Shown here one piece after another: positions 24,466 to 32,851 of a DNA stretch of 64,000 nucleotides. The position numbers were made by a program, and so were the translations under genes. How positions within the stretch are numbered: the first letter of the stretch is position 1; every line of letters starts with the position of its first letter. The notes below the pieces were generated by a model. That model saw only the letters and a program-made list of their open reading frames with translations, was not told the DNA's origin and did not search any database. The stretch covers positions 62,001 to 126,000 of the forward strand of contig NZ_JAHBOI010000007.1 of assembly GCF_018531425.1 (NCBI RefSeq), in the 5' to 3' direction. Source of the DNA: Paenarthrobacter sp. DKR-5 (GTDB lineage Bacteria; Actinomycetota; Actinomycetes; Actinomycetales; Micrococcaceae).

Positions 24466-25601
24466 GACGCGGCCCCGTTGGTGCGTGCAGCGATGTCGTG
24501 GTTCCCGTTCTGCCCGTCCGCGCTCTCGAGCAGGGTCAACAGGTCAGGTTCCCGGAAGGAGCTGCGCGGGGCGGGCCCGTGGCCCATGACGGCGGGGTTC
24601 GCCCGGGACACCCCGTGTTTGAGTGCGGTGAGTTTGAGCTGGCCCGCGGTGCCGCGCTCGGAGTGTTCGGCAGTGATGGATGCGGCTTCCGCGGCCGCGG
24701 ACTCGTACCTGGCGATGGCGGGTGCGCCGGCCAGGGTCCTCAGCCGGTTGGAGGCGCGGATGTACCGGTGGTAGGCGCGGTCGAGCAGGTCCGCGACTTC
24801 GTCGGCGTACTGGTAGGTGTTCAGGACGCTGGCCAGGCAGATCGCGCCGGCGAGGCAGCCGAATACGATACCGCCGAGGCTGCCTTCGACGCCTGCGCGA
24901 AGGGCGAAGATGCCCCCGATGATCAGCACCGTGATGGTGATGCCGGCCAGGACTATGGCTTTGACGATGCGTTCTCCGGTGTCCCCGCCGTTGAAGATCC
25001 AGGCGAAGCGCTGGTGCTGCGGGGGCAGGTCTTTGGTGTCCCGGGCACGCCGGCGGGCGAGCCGCGCGTCGCGGATGTCGTTTCCGGCCAGTCCCGCTGT
25101 CACGGCCGCGACGGCGGAGGCGACGGCCTGCAGGAGGGCAAGGGAGGGTATTTCGCCCAGGAGGATCGCGGCGCCGGCGATACCGGCGATGTCGCCCAGC
25201 AGCAGCAGTGCCCAGCGCAGCAGGTACATGGTTTTAGCGTGCGGTTCCCGGCGGGTGTATCCGGCCAGGGCCTCTTCGTGCAGGTCGAGGTCGGCCTTGG
25301 CTTTCGCCAGCTCGTCTTTCTGCACTTCCACCTGGTGCACGGCGGTGTCGCGGCGCACGCGTTCGGCCGCTCCTCTGATCTTGGCCTTGCGTGCCTCTTT
25401 TTCTCCCTCCGCGGCCCAGAGGCGTTTCTGTTCGGCTCCCAGGCCGTCGAATTCGTGTTCGTGCCAGCCGCTGCTGATGGTATCCGGGCGCGGCACCGCG
25501 GTTGCTTCATCGAGCGGGAGGTAGCTGATGCTCTCAGCGCGGCTGATTACCTCCCCGGTGTCGTCTTCGTGCGCGGGGCGGAACGGTTTCTTTGCGAACA
25601 T
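24462..25601 (-). CDS. Coiled-coil membrane protein of unknown function
   Basis: This 379-residue protein has an acidic N-terminus and a highly charged helical stretch (about residues 60-115, rich in E, K, R and A), probably a coiled coil. Two hydrophobic pairs follow (about 125-170 and 215-260), then a helical C-terminal region. The topology suggests four transmembrane helices with both ends in the cytoplasm. I recognise no family. It is probably the membrane core of the operon with the lipoproteins and vWA protein. Confidence 0.75.
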   Translation of the reverse strand: MFAKKPFRPAHEDDTGEVISRAESISYLPLDEATAVPRPDTISSGWHEHEFDGLGAEQKRLWAAEGEKEARKAKIRGAAERVRRDTAVHQVEVQKDELAKAKADLDLHEEALAGYTRREPHAKTMYLLRWALLLLGDIAGIAGAAILLGEIPSLALLQAVASAVAAVTAGLAGNDIRDARLARRRARDTKDLPPQHQRFAWIFNGGDTGERIVKAIVLAGITITVLIIGGIFALRAGVEGSLGGIVFGCLAGAICLASVLNTYQYADEVADLLDRAYHRYIRASNRLRTLAGAPAIARYESAAAEAASITAEHSERGTAGQLKLTALKHGVSRANPAVMGHGPAPRSSFREPDLLTLLESADGQNGNHDIAARTNGAAS

Positions 25602-25604
25602 GGC

Positions 25605-26390
25605 TCAGGCTCCTGCCGTGTAGTCGGTCACGGCTTCGCAGGACGCGGCGCCGGTGCGGGTGCAGTAGGTGGAATAGAAGGTCTTCAGGGCATCGACGTA
25701 AGTGGTCGGTGCGGCGCCTCCTCCGGTCTTGCCAAGCCCGGAGATCCGCACGGTGGTCGTTGCGGGCAGGACTGTGACAGGAGCTGTTTTAGCGAGACTG
25801 ACCGCTGAGGCGTTGGTCAGCGCCGGGGTGTTCAGCACCACACCCGTGGTCTGGACCCCGTCGGTGAGCAGGTCCACGGAGAGCTGAATTTTGTGGCTGA
25901 CCGCTTTCTGGGCGGCGTATTCCTTGGCGAGGGCGAATTGGGAGGTGATGTCGGACCCGTCAGGCAGCTGGCGGGCGGCGGCCGCAAGCCCGGTTTCGAC
26001 CTCACCCATGACGGACTCGACGAGGCCGGTGACCTTGCGCAGTTTTGCGATCTCGGTGGCGCCGGCGGGATCGAGCGTGCCGTCGTAGACGATGCGGCTG
26101 GCCGCGGCACCGGAAGTGAAGGCGTCTACGCGAAGGTTGCCCCCGCAGACAGCGACCCTGGTCGCGATGTCTTTGACGGCTGCAGCCCGCGCCGTGGCAG
26201 CGTCGGGTGTGTTCGAGCTGGTGCTTACGTCGTCAGCTACGTAGGCGGTGCGGGTGGACCCGGAGGGGCAGCTGCGGGCAAGGCTCTGCAGCCGGGAGAG
26301 GTCACCGGTGGGCTGGGGGTCGCAGGCGGTAGCGCCGGCGAGGATTGCCAGGCCGGCGGCAAGGGCAGTGATTTTCGTGATCAGGTGCAT
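25605..26390 (-). CDS. Lipoprotein of unknown function
   Basis: This 261-residue exported protein has a signal peptide ending in GATAC (lipobox Cys at about residue 23). The mature part alternates helical and beta stretches and has several Cys residues (SCPSG, VCGGN, YCTRTGAASCEA). The pattern AYVADDVSTS then LSVDLLTDGVQT and VRISGLG suggests a vWA-like or Rossmann-like fold without a clear metal site; this is speculative. First gene of the four-gene operon. Confidence 0.75.
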   Translation of the reverse strand: MHLITKITALAAGLAILAGATACDPQPTGDLSRLQSLARSCPSGSTRTAYVADDVSTSSNTPDAATARAAAVKDIATRVAVCGGNLRVDAFTSGAAASRIVYDGTLDPAGATEIAKLRKVTGLVESVMGEVETGLAAAARQLPDGSDITSQFALAKEYAAQKAVSHKIQLSVDLLTDGVQTTGVVLNTPALTNASAVSLAKTAPVTVLPATTTVRISGLGKTGGGAAPTTYVDALKTFYSTYCTRTGAASCEAVTDYTAGA

Positions 26391-26417
26391 CGTGGTTTCC
26401 TTACTCCTGCTGGGTGG

Positions 26418-26615
26418 TCAAGCGGATTGGGTGAATCCTGCGCGGCGGAGCCGGGCGAGATCGTTGCGTGTTGAGCGCCAGTCGCTCGCGGTGCCCGCGA
26501 GCACGGTGACCTGCACCCCGGCGGCCCGCACTGCGAAGTGGCCGCCCCGGGTGCGTCGGACGTCGAAGCCTTGCCGGGTGAGTTTCCTGATGAGTTTCCT
26601 GGTGTCCTTGTCCAC
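26418..26615 (-). CDS. HicA-like small basic protein
   Basis: This 65-residue protein (from the GTG at 26615, with GGAG six bases upstream) has the HicA/YcfA pattern: KLIRKLTRQGFDVRRTRGGHFAV and a closing RNDLARLRRAGF. HicA toxins are dsRBD-fold mRNA interferases with a catalytic His in the GGxH motif, and GGHF is present. No HicB antitoxin follows: the next gene downstream is the lipoprotein. It may be an orphan toxin or a non-toxic relative. Confidence 0.65.
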   Translation of the reverse strand: MDKDTRKLIRKLTRQGFDVRRTRGGHFAVRAAGVQVTVLAGTASDWRSTRNDLARLRRAGFTQSA

Positions 26616-26640
26616 GGTGTGCTCCAATCTGGTCGGGATG

Positions 26641-26674
26641 GGGTGTGCCCCGGCCCGCGGGCCGGGGCACACCC
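26641..26674. repeat. Perfect 34-bp palindrome
   Basis: The half GGGTGTGCCCCGGCCCG is followed by its exact reverse complement. The GC-rich, loop-free hairpin lies between the stop of the small basic protein gene and the start of the HicA-like gene. It could terminate one or control the other. Confidence 0.85.
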
Positions 26675-26682
26675 AATGGGGG

Positions 26683-26871
26683 TTACTTGCGTTTGCTGTT
26701 TTCGGCCGCCCGGCGGCGCGATTCGGCGATCAGGGCACGTTCGCGTTCTTCGCGGCGGCGGCGTGCGTCCTCTTCCTGCCTCTTGCGGTATTCCTCGGCG
26801 CGCTTCTGGGCGTCCGCGTCGGCGCGCCGGTGCTGAGCCGGCGGCTGGATCGGGGGCATCGGGAAAGCCAT
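26683..26871 (-). CDS. Small, highly charged helical protein
   Basis: This 62-residue protein starts MAFPMPPIQPPAQ, then becomes an unbroken Arg/Glu/Ala helix (DADAQKRAEEYRKRQEEDAR) to the end. It looks like a short coiled coil, perhaps a nucleic-acid or partner-binding peptide. AAAGGA lies 13 bases upstream of the ATG, somewhat far. I recognise no family. Simple composition makes this a moderate-confidence gene. Confidence 0.5.
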   Translation of the reverse strand: MAFPMPPIQPPAQHRRADADAQKRAEEYRKRQEEDARRRREERERALIAESRRRAAENSKRK

Positions 26872-26896
26872 TTGTCTGCCACATCCTTTCGATCGG

Positions 26897-26929
26897 TGCG
26901 GGGGGGGGTCCGCCGCCCGGTTGGGGCGG
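26897..26929. other. GC-rich hairpin in the divergent promoter region
   Basis: GGGTCCGC and GCGGACCC pair around about 12 bases, next to a run of Gs at 26890-26898. It lies in the 240-bp gap between divergent genes at 26871 and 27112. Function unknown. Confidence 0.45.
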
Positions 26930-27111
26930 ACCCGGGTTCCGCTGTTCCACGATCTTTTCCGGGATCAGCGGGCGCGTGGGGTGAGACCGTGACCGGGGCG
27001 GGCACGCCGGCGCCCGGGGCCGGGATGAGGATGAGGCGGCGCGGCATCATGATGCCGGGCGAGGGCATGTTGTGGGTGAACGGGTGCGCCGCAGGACGCG
27101 ATGATGGTGGA

Positions 27112-28470
27112 ATGACACTGATTTCCGCGGCGGACGCGGCGGGTCGCCTCTCCGCAGCCGAACGCCTCACACTCAGCGTGCTGTGGGCGACATCGTCCGT
27201 GCGCGTCGCTATCGCCGGAGCCTTCCTGTTCTGGGCTGTCCTTGGCGCCGACGCCGTTTCCTGGGGAACGGCGGTGCGGGTAGGCGTGCTCCTGCTCGGC
27301 TCAGCGATAGCTTTCATCCACCACCGCCAGGACCTGCGCGAGCGGCTGACTGGTCTTCTCCCCCGCCGCCTTTCCGTGCACCTGGGCGCCACCGGTGTGC
27401 GCAGACGCCGCATCGACCTGCCCGGGGCCCTGGAAGGACTCGGGGCCATCCTCGCAATGTCACTGGTGGTCGGGCCCTTCCCTCTGGCCCTTGATGTCCA
27501 CGCAAATCTGGCGGCAGCGGACGTGCGGACCATCGGCCTTGTCCTCGTGGCCCTGTTTACCTCGTTCCAGTGGATCAACATGGTGCTGGTCCCCACCTGG
27601 ACCATCCCTGATCCCGCGTCGTCCTGGCAGCCCGCCCGCCGTCACGCGATCGAGAGGCTGGCCCTGCCGGGCCTCCTGAGCGGGGCGCTCGCTCTCTGGG
27701 TTGTGGTGGCAGGCGCATCCGGCGTGCAGGTCAACACTTTGGCCGCAGGGATGGCCGTGCTGCTGCCGGTCTGGGTGTACTGGGCGATTTTTGTGTATGA
27801 CGCCTCAACACGTGCGGCCGCGAAGGTTACCGCGGAGGCAACCCAGCGGCAGCGGCAGGACTCGGCCAGATTCCTGCATCTGCTCAACCCGGGCCTGAAA
27901 AACCTGATCGCCGCACTGGAAGCACCCGAACCCGCCATCGGGGAAGCGCTGCGCGATGCCCGGGATCTGCGCTCCCGGCTCGTGACAGTCAAAGAAGACC
28001 TGCTCTCCGGGATCGGCCGCAGGAGCTCCTCCAATGCCGCTGACCTGATCCGCTCGTCGGCAACCGCCATTCCGCCCCTGAACAGCAACAAGGTGGCTTT
28101 GGAGATAACACCTGCCACAGCTTCCATCGCATTCGATGGCACGGACTGGGACATCGCCCGCTTCGTCCTCACGGACCTGCTCGCCAACGCGGCCCTGGCG
28201 GCCACGGAAATCCGAGTCGACATCCACCGGCTACCCACAGATGCCGGCAGCATTATCAGCATCAGCGTCACCGACAACGGTCCCGGCTTCGACGGGTCTA
28301 ATGCCCTCTCAGACCCGCGTTCCAGCCTGCATGCCCTGAATCAGGTTCTGGCGCGGGAAGAAGGAAACGGCACCCTCGATATAGATTCCCGGCCCGGGAA
28401 CACCACGGTGGAGGCCCGCTGGCATTCCCTGTACCCGGCCAACCCGACAAAGGAGAACACGTTCGCATGA
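27112..28470 (+). CDS. Sensor-histidine-kinase-like membrane protein
   Basis: This 452-residue protein has about six hydrophobic segments in the first 225 residues. A linker helix follows, then a C-terminal HATPase domain with an N-box-like LLANAALAATEIRV and a G1 box DNGPGFD. The usual phosphoacceptor motif of HisKA or HisKA_3 kinases is absent. A His in RFLHLLNPGLKNL is the only candidate. The frame is open far upstream, but coding character begins at the ATG at 27112, after GGTGGA. It overlaps the response-regulator gene by 4 bp, so the two form a signalling pair. Confidence 0.8.
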   Translation: MTLISAADAAGRLSAAERLTLSVLWATSSVRVAIAGAFLFWAVLGADAVSWGTAVRVGVLLLGSAIAFIHHRQDLRERLTGLLPRRLSVHLGATGVRRRRIDLPGALEGLGAILAMSLVVGPFPLALDVHANLAAADVRTIGLVLVALFTSFQWINMVLVPTWTIPDPASSWQPARRHAIERLALPGLLSGALALWVVVAGASGVQVNTLAAGMAVLLPVWVYWAIFVYDASTRAAAKVTAEATQRQRQDSARFLHLLNPGLKNLIAALEAPEPAIGEALRDARDLRSRLVTVKEDLLSGIGRRSSSNAADLIRSSATAIPPLNSNKVALEITPATASIAFDGTDWDIARFVLTDLLANAALAATEIRVDIHRLPTDAGSIISISVTDNGPGFDGSNALSDPRSSLHALNQVLAREEGNGTLDIDSRPGNTTVEARWHSLYPANPTKENTFA

Positions 28471-29258
28471 AAAGAATCTGGGTACTCGATGACCACCAGG
28501 GCCCGGCGGGAACGATCGAAAAAGAAGCCCAAAGGATCCTCGCCCAGGCTGCGGGGCTGGAAGTCAAACGGGTGGGCTCAGTCGACGCGCTGCGTAAACG
28601 CGTCACCGGCAGCGAAGTGCCCAACCTGATCGTCGTTGATCTGGATATGGGCATGGAAACAGTGAACAACTATCAACGCCCCCGGGAGAGCGGCCTGGCC
28701 GCGATCTCCTTCCTCGAGGAAAACCTCCCCTACACCCCCTACCTCATATACAGCGACATCAACGACTACGGCGGCGGGCGGGTGCTGTCGGCAATGGCCG
28801 CGTTCCGGTTCACCCGCCCGGCCGGGATCGTGCCCAAAGACAACGATGAGGAACTGGCAAGGGCGCTGACCTGCTTCTTCACCGGTCGCCGGATCGACAA
28901 CGAAACCACCGACAGATACCGCCTCCCCCGGCACCGGGATCAGCGGGCCGTCGACGTCCTTTTCTCCAATGAACAGGACCTGCTCATGTGGCAGGCACAC
29001 GCGGCAGGCAGCGGAGCGTCCTCGAACAAGGCGAGCAAATGGCGGGCGGACGTTATCTCCCGTGTGCTCTCAGACGAGGACCTCGAGCCCTCCATCCCCG
29101 AGCAGCTGCGCATGCTCGAATTCCCGGCATCCTTCGACAAAGACAGCAAAGGCAACAGGAACACCAAAGACGCGCTGATGCACTTCGCCATCCGCCACCG
29201 CATGACCCTCGGGGATCCGGCCTTCGAAAGGCTGTGCCGGAACAACCTGTGGAACTAG
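28467..29258 (+). CDS. Response regulator with an unrecognised output domain
   Basis: The N-terminal 130 residues form a receiver domain: Asp8 and Asp9 (VLDDH), likely phosphoacceptor Asp58 (VVDLDMG), Ser96 (IYSDIND) and Lys124 (IVPKDND). The 130-residue C-terminal part (SNEQDLLMWQAHAAG, then KWRADVISRVLSDEDL) is helical and matches no output domain I know. It may bind DNA or another protein. It is coupled to the kinase-like gene and the next membrane gene. Confidence 0.82.
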   Translation: MKRIWVLDDHQGPAGTIEKEAQRILAQAAGLEVKRVGSVDALRKRVTGSEVPNLIVVDLDMGMETVNNYQRPRESGLAAISFLEENLPYTPYLIYSDINDYGGGRVLSAMAAFRFTRPAGIVPKDNDEELARALTCFFTGRRIDNETTDRYRLPRHRDQRAVDVLFSNEQDLLMWQAHAAGSGASSNKASKWRADVISRVLSDEDLEPSIPEQLRMLEFPASFDKDSKGNRNTKDALMHFAIRHRMTLGDPAFERLCRNNLWN

Positions 29259-29941
29259 ATCCGGCATCCCGCCCCGGGTGGCTCCCCGGGTGGGATGCCC
29301 TGATCACCGGTGGCGGTTGGGCCGTCCTGCTGGCCTCGCTCATCATCACACCGGGGATGCCCCTCCTGCTGGCGGCCCTGACCGAACACCGCATGCTCCG
29401 CCCCTCCCGTGACTTCCTCTCACTCGTCCTGGGAGACCTGGCCCTTGCCGTTGCTGCCGGGACCGCCACCGCCGTCATTGACCAAGAGCAACTATCGCCT
29501 CCCCTCTGGTTATCGGGGCCGACCGGATGGCTCATCCCTGCCGCCGGTCTCGTATTTGGCCTCCACCAGGTCAGAACTGAGTTGAAAACACTCTTCTATA
29601 TCCGCGAGCAAGCGTGGGCCCCGACGAAGATCTACCACCAGTTCGTGATCTACCCCGTGCATGGTTACCTGCTGACCTCCACGGTCCCCACCGCCCTCGC
29701 CTCCGCAGGCCCGCCCGCCAGCAAATTAGTCATCACCGCGGCCGTAAGTCTGTGGGGCGCCGCGCTGATCTACGACACGCGCCACCCCAAACTCGGGCAC
29801 GCGCCGTTCGACTGGTCACGGTTCAAGCCTCTCCCGCAGCCTTGGCCCGCCACCTCGACCACCCTGCGTGTCGACGTCGCGTGGCAGAAGAACCACCCCC
29901 GCCACAGCCGCTCCCGGAACCGTCCCGCCACGCCGGCCTAG
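29249..29941 (+). CDS. Membrane protein of unknown function
   Basis: From the GTG at 29249, overlapping the response regulator by 10 bp, this 230-residue protein has about five or six hydrophobic segments (for example WAVLLASLIITPGMPLLLAAL and LVITAAVSLWGAALIY). It ends in a basic tail. A conserved-looking loop, HQVRTELKTLFYIREQAW, lies mid-protein. It has no known family. Operon position suggests it works with the kinase-like protein. Confidence 0.65.
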   Translation: MELDPASRPGWLPGWDALITGGGWAVLLASLIITPGMPLLLAALTEHRMLRPSRDFLSLVLGDLALAVAAGTATAVIDQEQLSPPLWLSGPTGWLIPAAGLVFGLHQVRTELKTLFYIREQAWAPTKIYHQFVIYPVHGYLLTSTVPTALASAGPPASKLVITAAVSLWGAALIYDTRHPKLGHAPFDWSRFKPLPQPWPATSTTLRVDVAWQKNHPRHSRSRNRPATPA

Positions 29942-30073
29942 GCAGTGCACCCAGATCCGGGTTGAGCTGCTCCCATCGCGGAATCGCCCGATGTCGGATA
30001 CCGGCGTGGTTCCATGACTGGACGGACCAAGGAAGTCGATTGCCGAGGAGCTGGCTGTATCGGGCAGAAGTGC

Positions 30074-31264
30074 TCACTTAGGTTGGCGCTTGATAAAGGC
30101 CGCCATCCCCGGGACGGTGAAGGCAATAACGCCATGTTCCGGCGCGTAGACGAGGCCCTTTGCGATCAGGTTCGCCCGGATCGGTCCGAAGCTGGCCGGC
30201 CCTCGTCCCAGTCGCGCGGCAATTTCACCGGAGGAGCTGCCTTTGTCGCCGTCTTCGGCCATTGCCCGGAGGTAGTTCTGTTCGGCTCGTGTTGCGCGGT
30301 CCCAGCGGGCACGGAAAAAGCCGCTGTCGAGGGCGGCCCGGCCGTTGGCCGCGCCGACCCGGGCATCGTCATAGGTTATTTTCTCGCCCGTTGCGGCGTT
30401 CCAGGTGTCCTGTCCGTACTGCTGCAGGAAGTAGGGGTAACCGGCGCTTTCGGTCACAATAAGAGCGACGGCGGAGTCGTCCCATTCGACCCCGTCCTCA
30501 CTTGCCGGCTTCGTCAAAGCTTCGGAAGCTACGGTACCGCGGAGTTCCTGAATCTTTTCGTAATGGAAACGTTCGGCATAAGACTTGGCCTCAGCAAGGA
30601 CCCGCGGCAGGCTGGGTAAACCGGCAAACGCGAAAAGTACACGCCAGTCGTCCTGCGCGGCCGCGTGCGCGGTTGCGCAGAGCGCCACGAGCTCGGCTTC
30701 CCCGAGATCTTGAGCCTCATCTATCAGAATCGCCAGACCAACGTTCTCTTCCTCCGCAGCTGACGCCAGGTCGTGGATAAGTTTGCGGAGGTCAGTCTCG
30801 AGAACGCCGGTGTCCGCTCCCCCGCCGGAAGCCCCGGCCAGGTCCAGGCCAAAGTTCCAGGTTCCGCTTTGATCGTAGGACGCCTTGAAGCTGACCGCGG
30901 TCTTCAGCGCCTTCAGCAGGCGCCGACCGGCCGACGGGCGCGCCAGATCAGCGAGAGGAGCATGGAGTGATTCCCCTAGCGCCTCGCGCAACGACTTACC
31001 CGCGCCCGCTTCGACCTGCGCCACAAGCCAGTCCCGATCGCTCGCGGCCCGGCGGAAGTCCGAGAGCAGAACCGTCTTGCCCACTCCCCGCAACCCATAA
31101 AGAACGAAAGGCTGAGCCGTCCTGCCTGCCTCGACCCGTTCGATGGCAACCTGCCAGTCCCGGCGGGGCTGATCGCGTCCAACAAGAGCAGCGGGTTTCC
31201 TCCCGGCACCGGGCGAATACGGATTCGATACGGCATCCAACGCGAACCTCATCTCAGACAACAT
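30074..31264 (-). CDS. AAA-family ATPase with C-terminal winged helix
   Basis: This 396-residue STAND/AAA-type P-loop ATPase has Walker A GLRGVGKT (57-64) and Walker B ILIDEAQD (about 179-186). The C-terminal domain (EIAARLGRGPASFGPIRANLIAKGLVY) looks like a winged helix. Such ATPases occur in mobile elements and in defence or regulatory loci, mostly without known function. No partner gene is adjacent. An inverted repeat lies at 31276-31318, just upstream. The start could also be the ATG at 31252; neither has a clear ribosome site. Confidence 0.85.
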   Translation of the reverse strand: MLSEMRFALDAVSNPYSPGAGRKPAALVGRDQPRRDWQVAIERVEAGRTAQPFVLYGLRGVGKTVLLSDFRRAASDRDWLVAQVEAGAGKSLREALGESLHAPLADLARPSAGRRLLKALKTAVSFKASYDQSGTWNFGLDLAGASGGGADTGVLETDLRKLIHDLASAAEEENVGLAILIDEAQDLGEAELVALCATAHAAAQDDWRVLFAFAGLPSLPRVLAEAKSYAERFHYEKIQELRGTVASEALTKPASEDGVEWDDSAVALIVTESAGYPYFLQQYGQDTWNAATGEKITYDDARVGAANGRAALDSGFFRARWDRATRAEQNYLRAMAEDGDKGSSSGEIAARLGRGPASFGPIRANLIAKGLVYAPEHGVIAFTVPGMAAFIKRQPK

Positions 31265-31275
31265 CTATGGAAATG

Positions 31276-31318
31276 TAGTGAAGTCTAGCAAAACGATAGA
31301 CCTCGATAGATTTCACTA
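31276..31318. repeat. Inverted repeat upstream of the AAA ATPase gene
   Basis: TAGTGAAGTCTA (31276-31287) and TAGATTTCACTA (31307-31318) are reverse complements in 11 of 12 positions, 19 bp apart. AT-rich compared with its surroundings; it may be an operator or a recombination site. Confidence 0.55.
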
Positions 31319-31429
31319 TCATTACGAGCGAGCAGCCCCCGGATCGCTGTTGATCACATTCAGGAAGCTCGCGCCGAACGCAGATCGGTGCGAAGGGCCG
31401 GGAAGCGCGTCCTCGGTGTCCCCGAGGAA

Positions 31430-31645
31430 CTGGTAGCTCGGTGAGGTACTCGTGCCGCCGGCCGCGGCCGCCTCGGCGTAGGCGGCCGGGACGCTGTTGT
31501 TGACGAACCAGCTGAAGATGTCGCCGACGCCGCTCTGGCCGGCTTCGTAGCCCCAGCGTCCGTCGAGGATGCCGCCGTCGGCGACGCGCACCTGCCCGGC
31601 ACATCGCTGAGCTCAGCGCTGTTCATCACGTGGCAGGCGGAGGGT
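31430..31645 (-). pseudogene. Ribulokinase (araB) fragment
   Basis: In one frame [17 protein letters not shown], then in another [19 protein letters not shown] with [14 protein letters not shown], and in a third HEYLTEL, are consecutive pieces of the conserved L-ribulokinase core. At least two frameshifts and loss of both ends make it non-functional. It marks old chromosomal sugar-catabolism DNA. Nothing else is seen from 31319 to 31844. Confidence 0.75.
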
Positions 31646-31844
31646 GAGCCGTAGTGTTTGGTTCGGCTTCGGCAGGCGCCCTCCACACGACATGGTCCTA
31701 ATCAGTCCATCGTGCTACGGCGAGGTAACCGATCGGGCCGCGGGACGGTCTCGTGTCCGGCGCCTTCACCGATCACAAATGTCAGGGTTTGACTATTTGT
31801 AGGAGCGTATCCACGCAGCGTCGCGAGGCCGCACGAGTGCATCC

Positions 31845-32432
31845 TCACGCGGGATGGCGTCCCTTGAGTTCGAAATGATGGAAATCCGCCCTCTCCCAGA
31901 GGCCGCCCCAGTCGAATCCTTCTTGTAGGAAGGCCTTCACCACGGGCAGGTCGGGGAAGAACATTCCTGGCCGACGAATCGAGCGATCAGTGTAGTCGGC
32001 GTCCTCCGCAAGCGGTCCCCAATGCCCGTCGACGTAGTGATAAGGATTTTGGATGGGATTTATGTCAATAGCGGTACCATAAGAGTGATTTGATGGTCGA
32101 TCTGTGCCGGCTATCTTTCGGAAGTTGAAGGCGGATGAATTATTAGCCTCCATCGACCTTTCATCATCGCCTTGGAATGATGATTCATCGATCGGGATGG
32201 CGGTGTGGATCGGGAAGCGTTCTTCATAGAAGACTCCCAGCACGTTGCGCATCTTCGAGATAATGGACGCATGCACGATCAGTGAGCCGGTGCGAAGCCG
32301 CCCAGTGAAATCGAAATGGTCAAACTCGATTTTAGCTAAATTGTCCAGGGACACGGGACACCCCGGCGTGTATGTGAAGGGGAGTTCTTCCCGGCGAACG
32401 GTTGAACTTTGATAGGCGAAAGACTTAGCCAT
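31845..32432 (-). CDS. M15-family peptidoglycan peptidase
   Basis: This 195-residue zinc peptidase of the VanY/L-Ala-D-Glu endopeptidase type has ligands His116 and Asp123 (SNHSYGTAIDINP), then Asp183 and His186 (ADFHHFE). It cleaves cross-bridges or stem peptides of the wall. No signal peptide is present, so it resembles phage endolysins that rely on other export. GGGAG lies nine bases upstream of the ATG. The next two genes upstream, in the same direction, may be functionally linked. Confidence 0.88.
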   Translation of the reverse strand: MAKSFAYQSSTVRREELPFTYTPGCPVSLDNLAKIEFDHFDFTGRLRTGSLIVHASIISKMRNVLGVFYEERFPIHTAIPIDESSFQGDDERSMEANNSSAFNFRKIAGTDRPSNHSYGTAIDINPIQNPYHYVDGHWGPLAEDADYTDRSIRRPGMFFPDLPVVKAFLQEGFDWGGLWERADFHHFELKGRHPA

Positions 32433-32458
32433 GCATCAAACTCCCTAGATGTTTCGAA

Positions 32459-32851
32459 TCACTTGAATCTTGACCAGAGCATTGCTATTGCCAGGAGCCC
32501 ATAAGTGCCCCCTAAGGCCATCGCGAGGACAGGGAGGTTCGCGGCGACGGCACCGATAAGGCTCGAGAGCAACACAAGAGATAGCGCGGAAAACTCCTTG
32601 AGGAGCGCCGCCAATATGGATGGCCGGAGATAGACCGCGTCCCCGCGTTGCACCCCGAGGCGTTTCCGTGTCGCCAGGTCCATTGAGACGATCGGGATGT
32701 CCATGTCTCCGGTGAGGGCGGAGATACTCAGCGCGCCGCGGCTTCGATCCTCAATGACGCCGCGGTCCTCCAGCTGTCGTATGACTATCCGACCGAGACG
32801 ACCCTTTCCCCTGTGGTAGGACTCTATGACGACTCGGTCGCCCGTGGCCAC
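32459..32851 (-). CDS. Small protein with C-terminal membrane segments
   Basis: This 130-residue protein starts at the GTG at 32851, with AGGAA upstream. The N-terminal 85 residues are soluble and beta-rich (DRVVIESYHRGKGRLGRIV, then LGVQRGDAVYLRPS). Two hydrophobic helices follow (SLVLLSSLIGAVAANLPVLA and GGTYGLLAIAMLW). No family is recognised. It overlaps the upstream gene by 28 bp, so the two are probably co-translated. Confidence 0.65.
   Translation of the reverse strand: MATGDRVVIESYHRGKGRLGRIVIRQLEDRGVIEDRSRGALSISALTGDMDIPIVSMDLATRKRLGVQRGDAVYLRPSILAALLKEFSALSLVLLSSLIGAVAANLPVLAMALGGTYGLLAIAMLWSRFK

Noticed and set aside
26248-27111. N-terminal extension of the kinase-like protein
   Set aside because: The frame is open but antisense to the lipoprotein, HicA-like and small protein genes, and membrane/kinase character starts at 27112.
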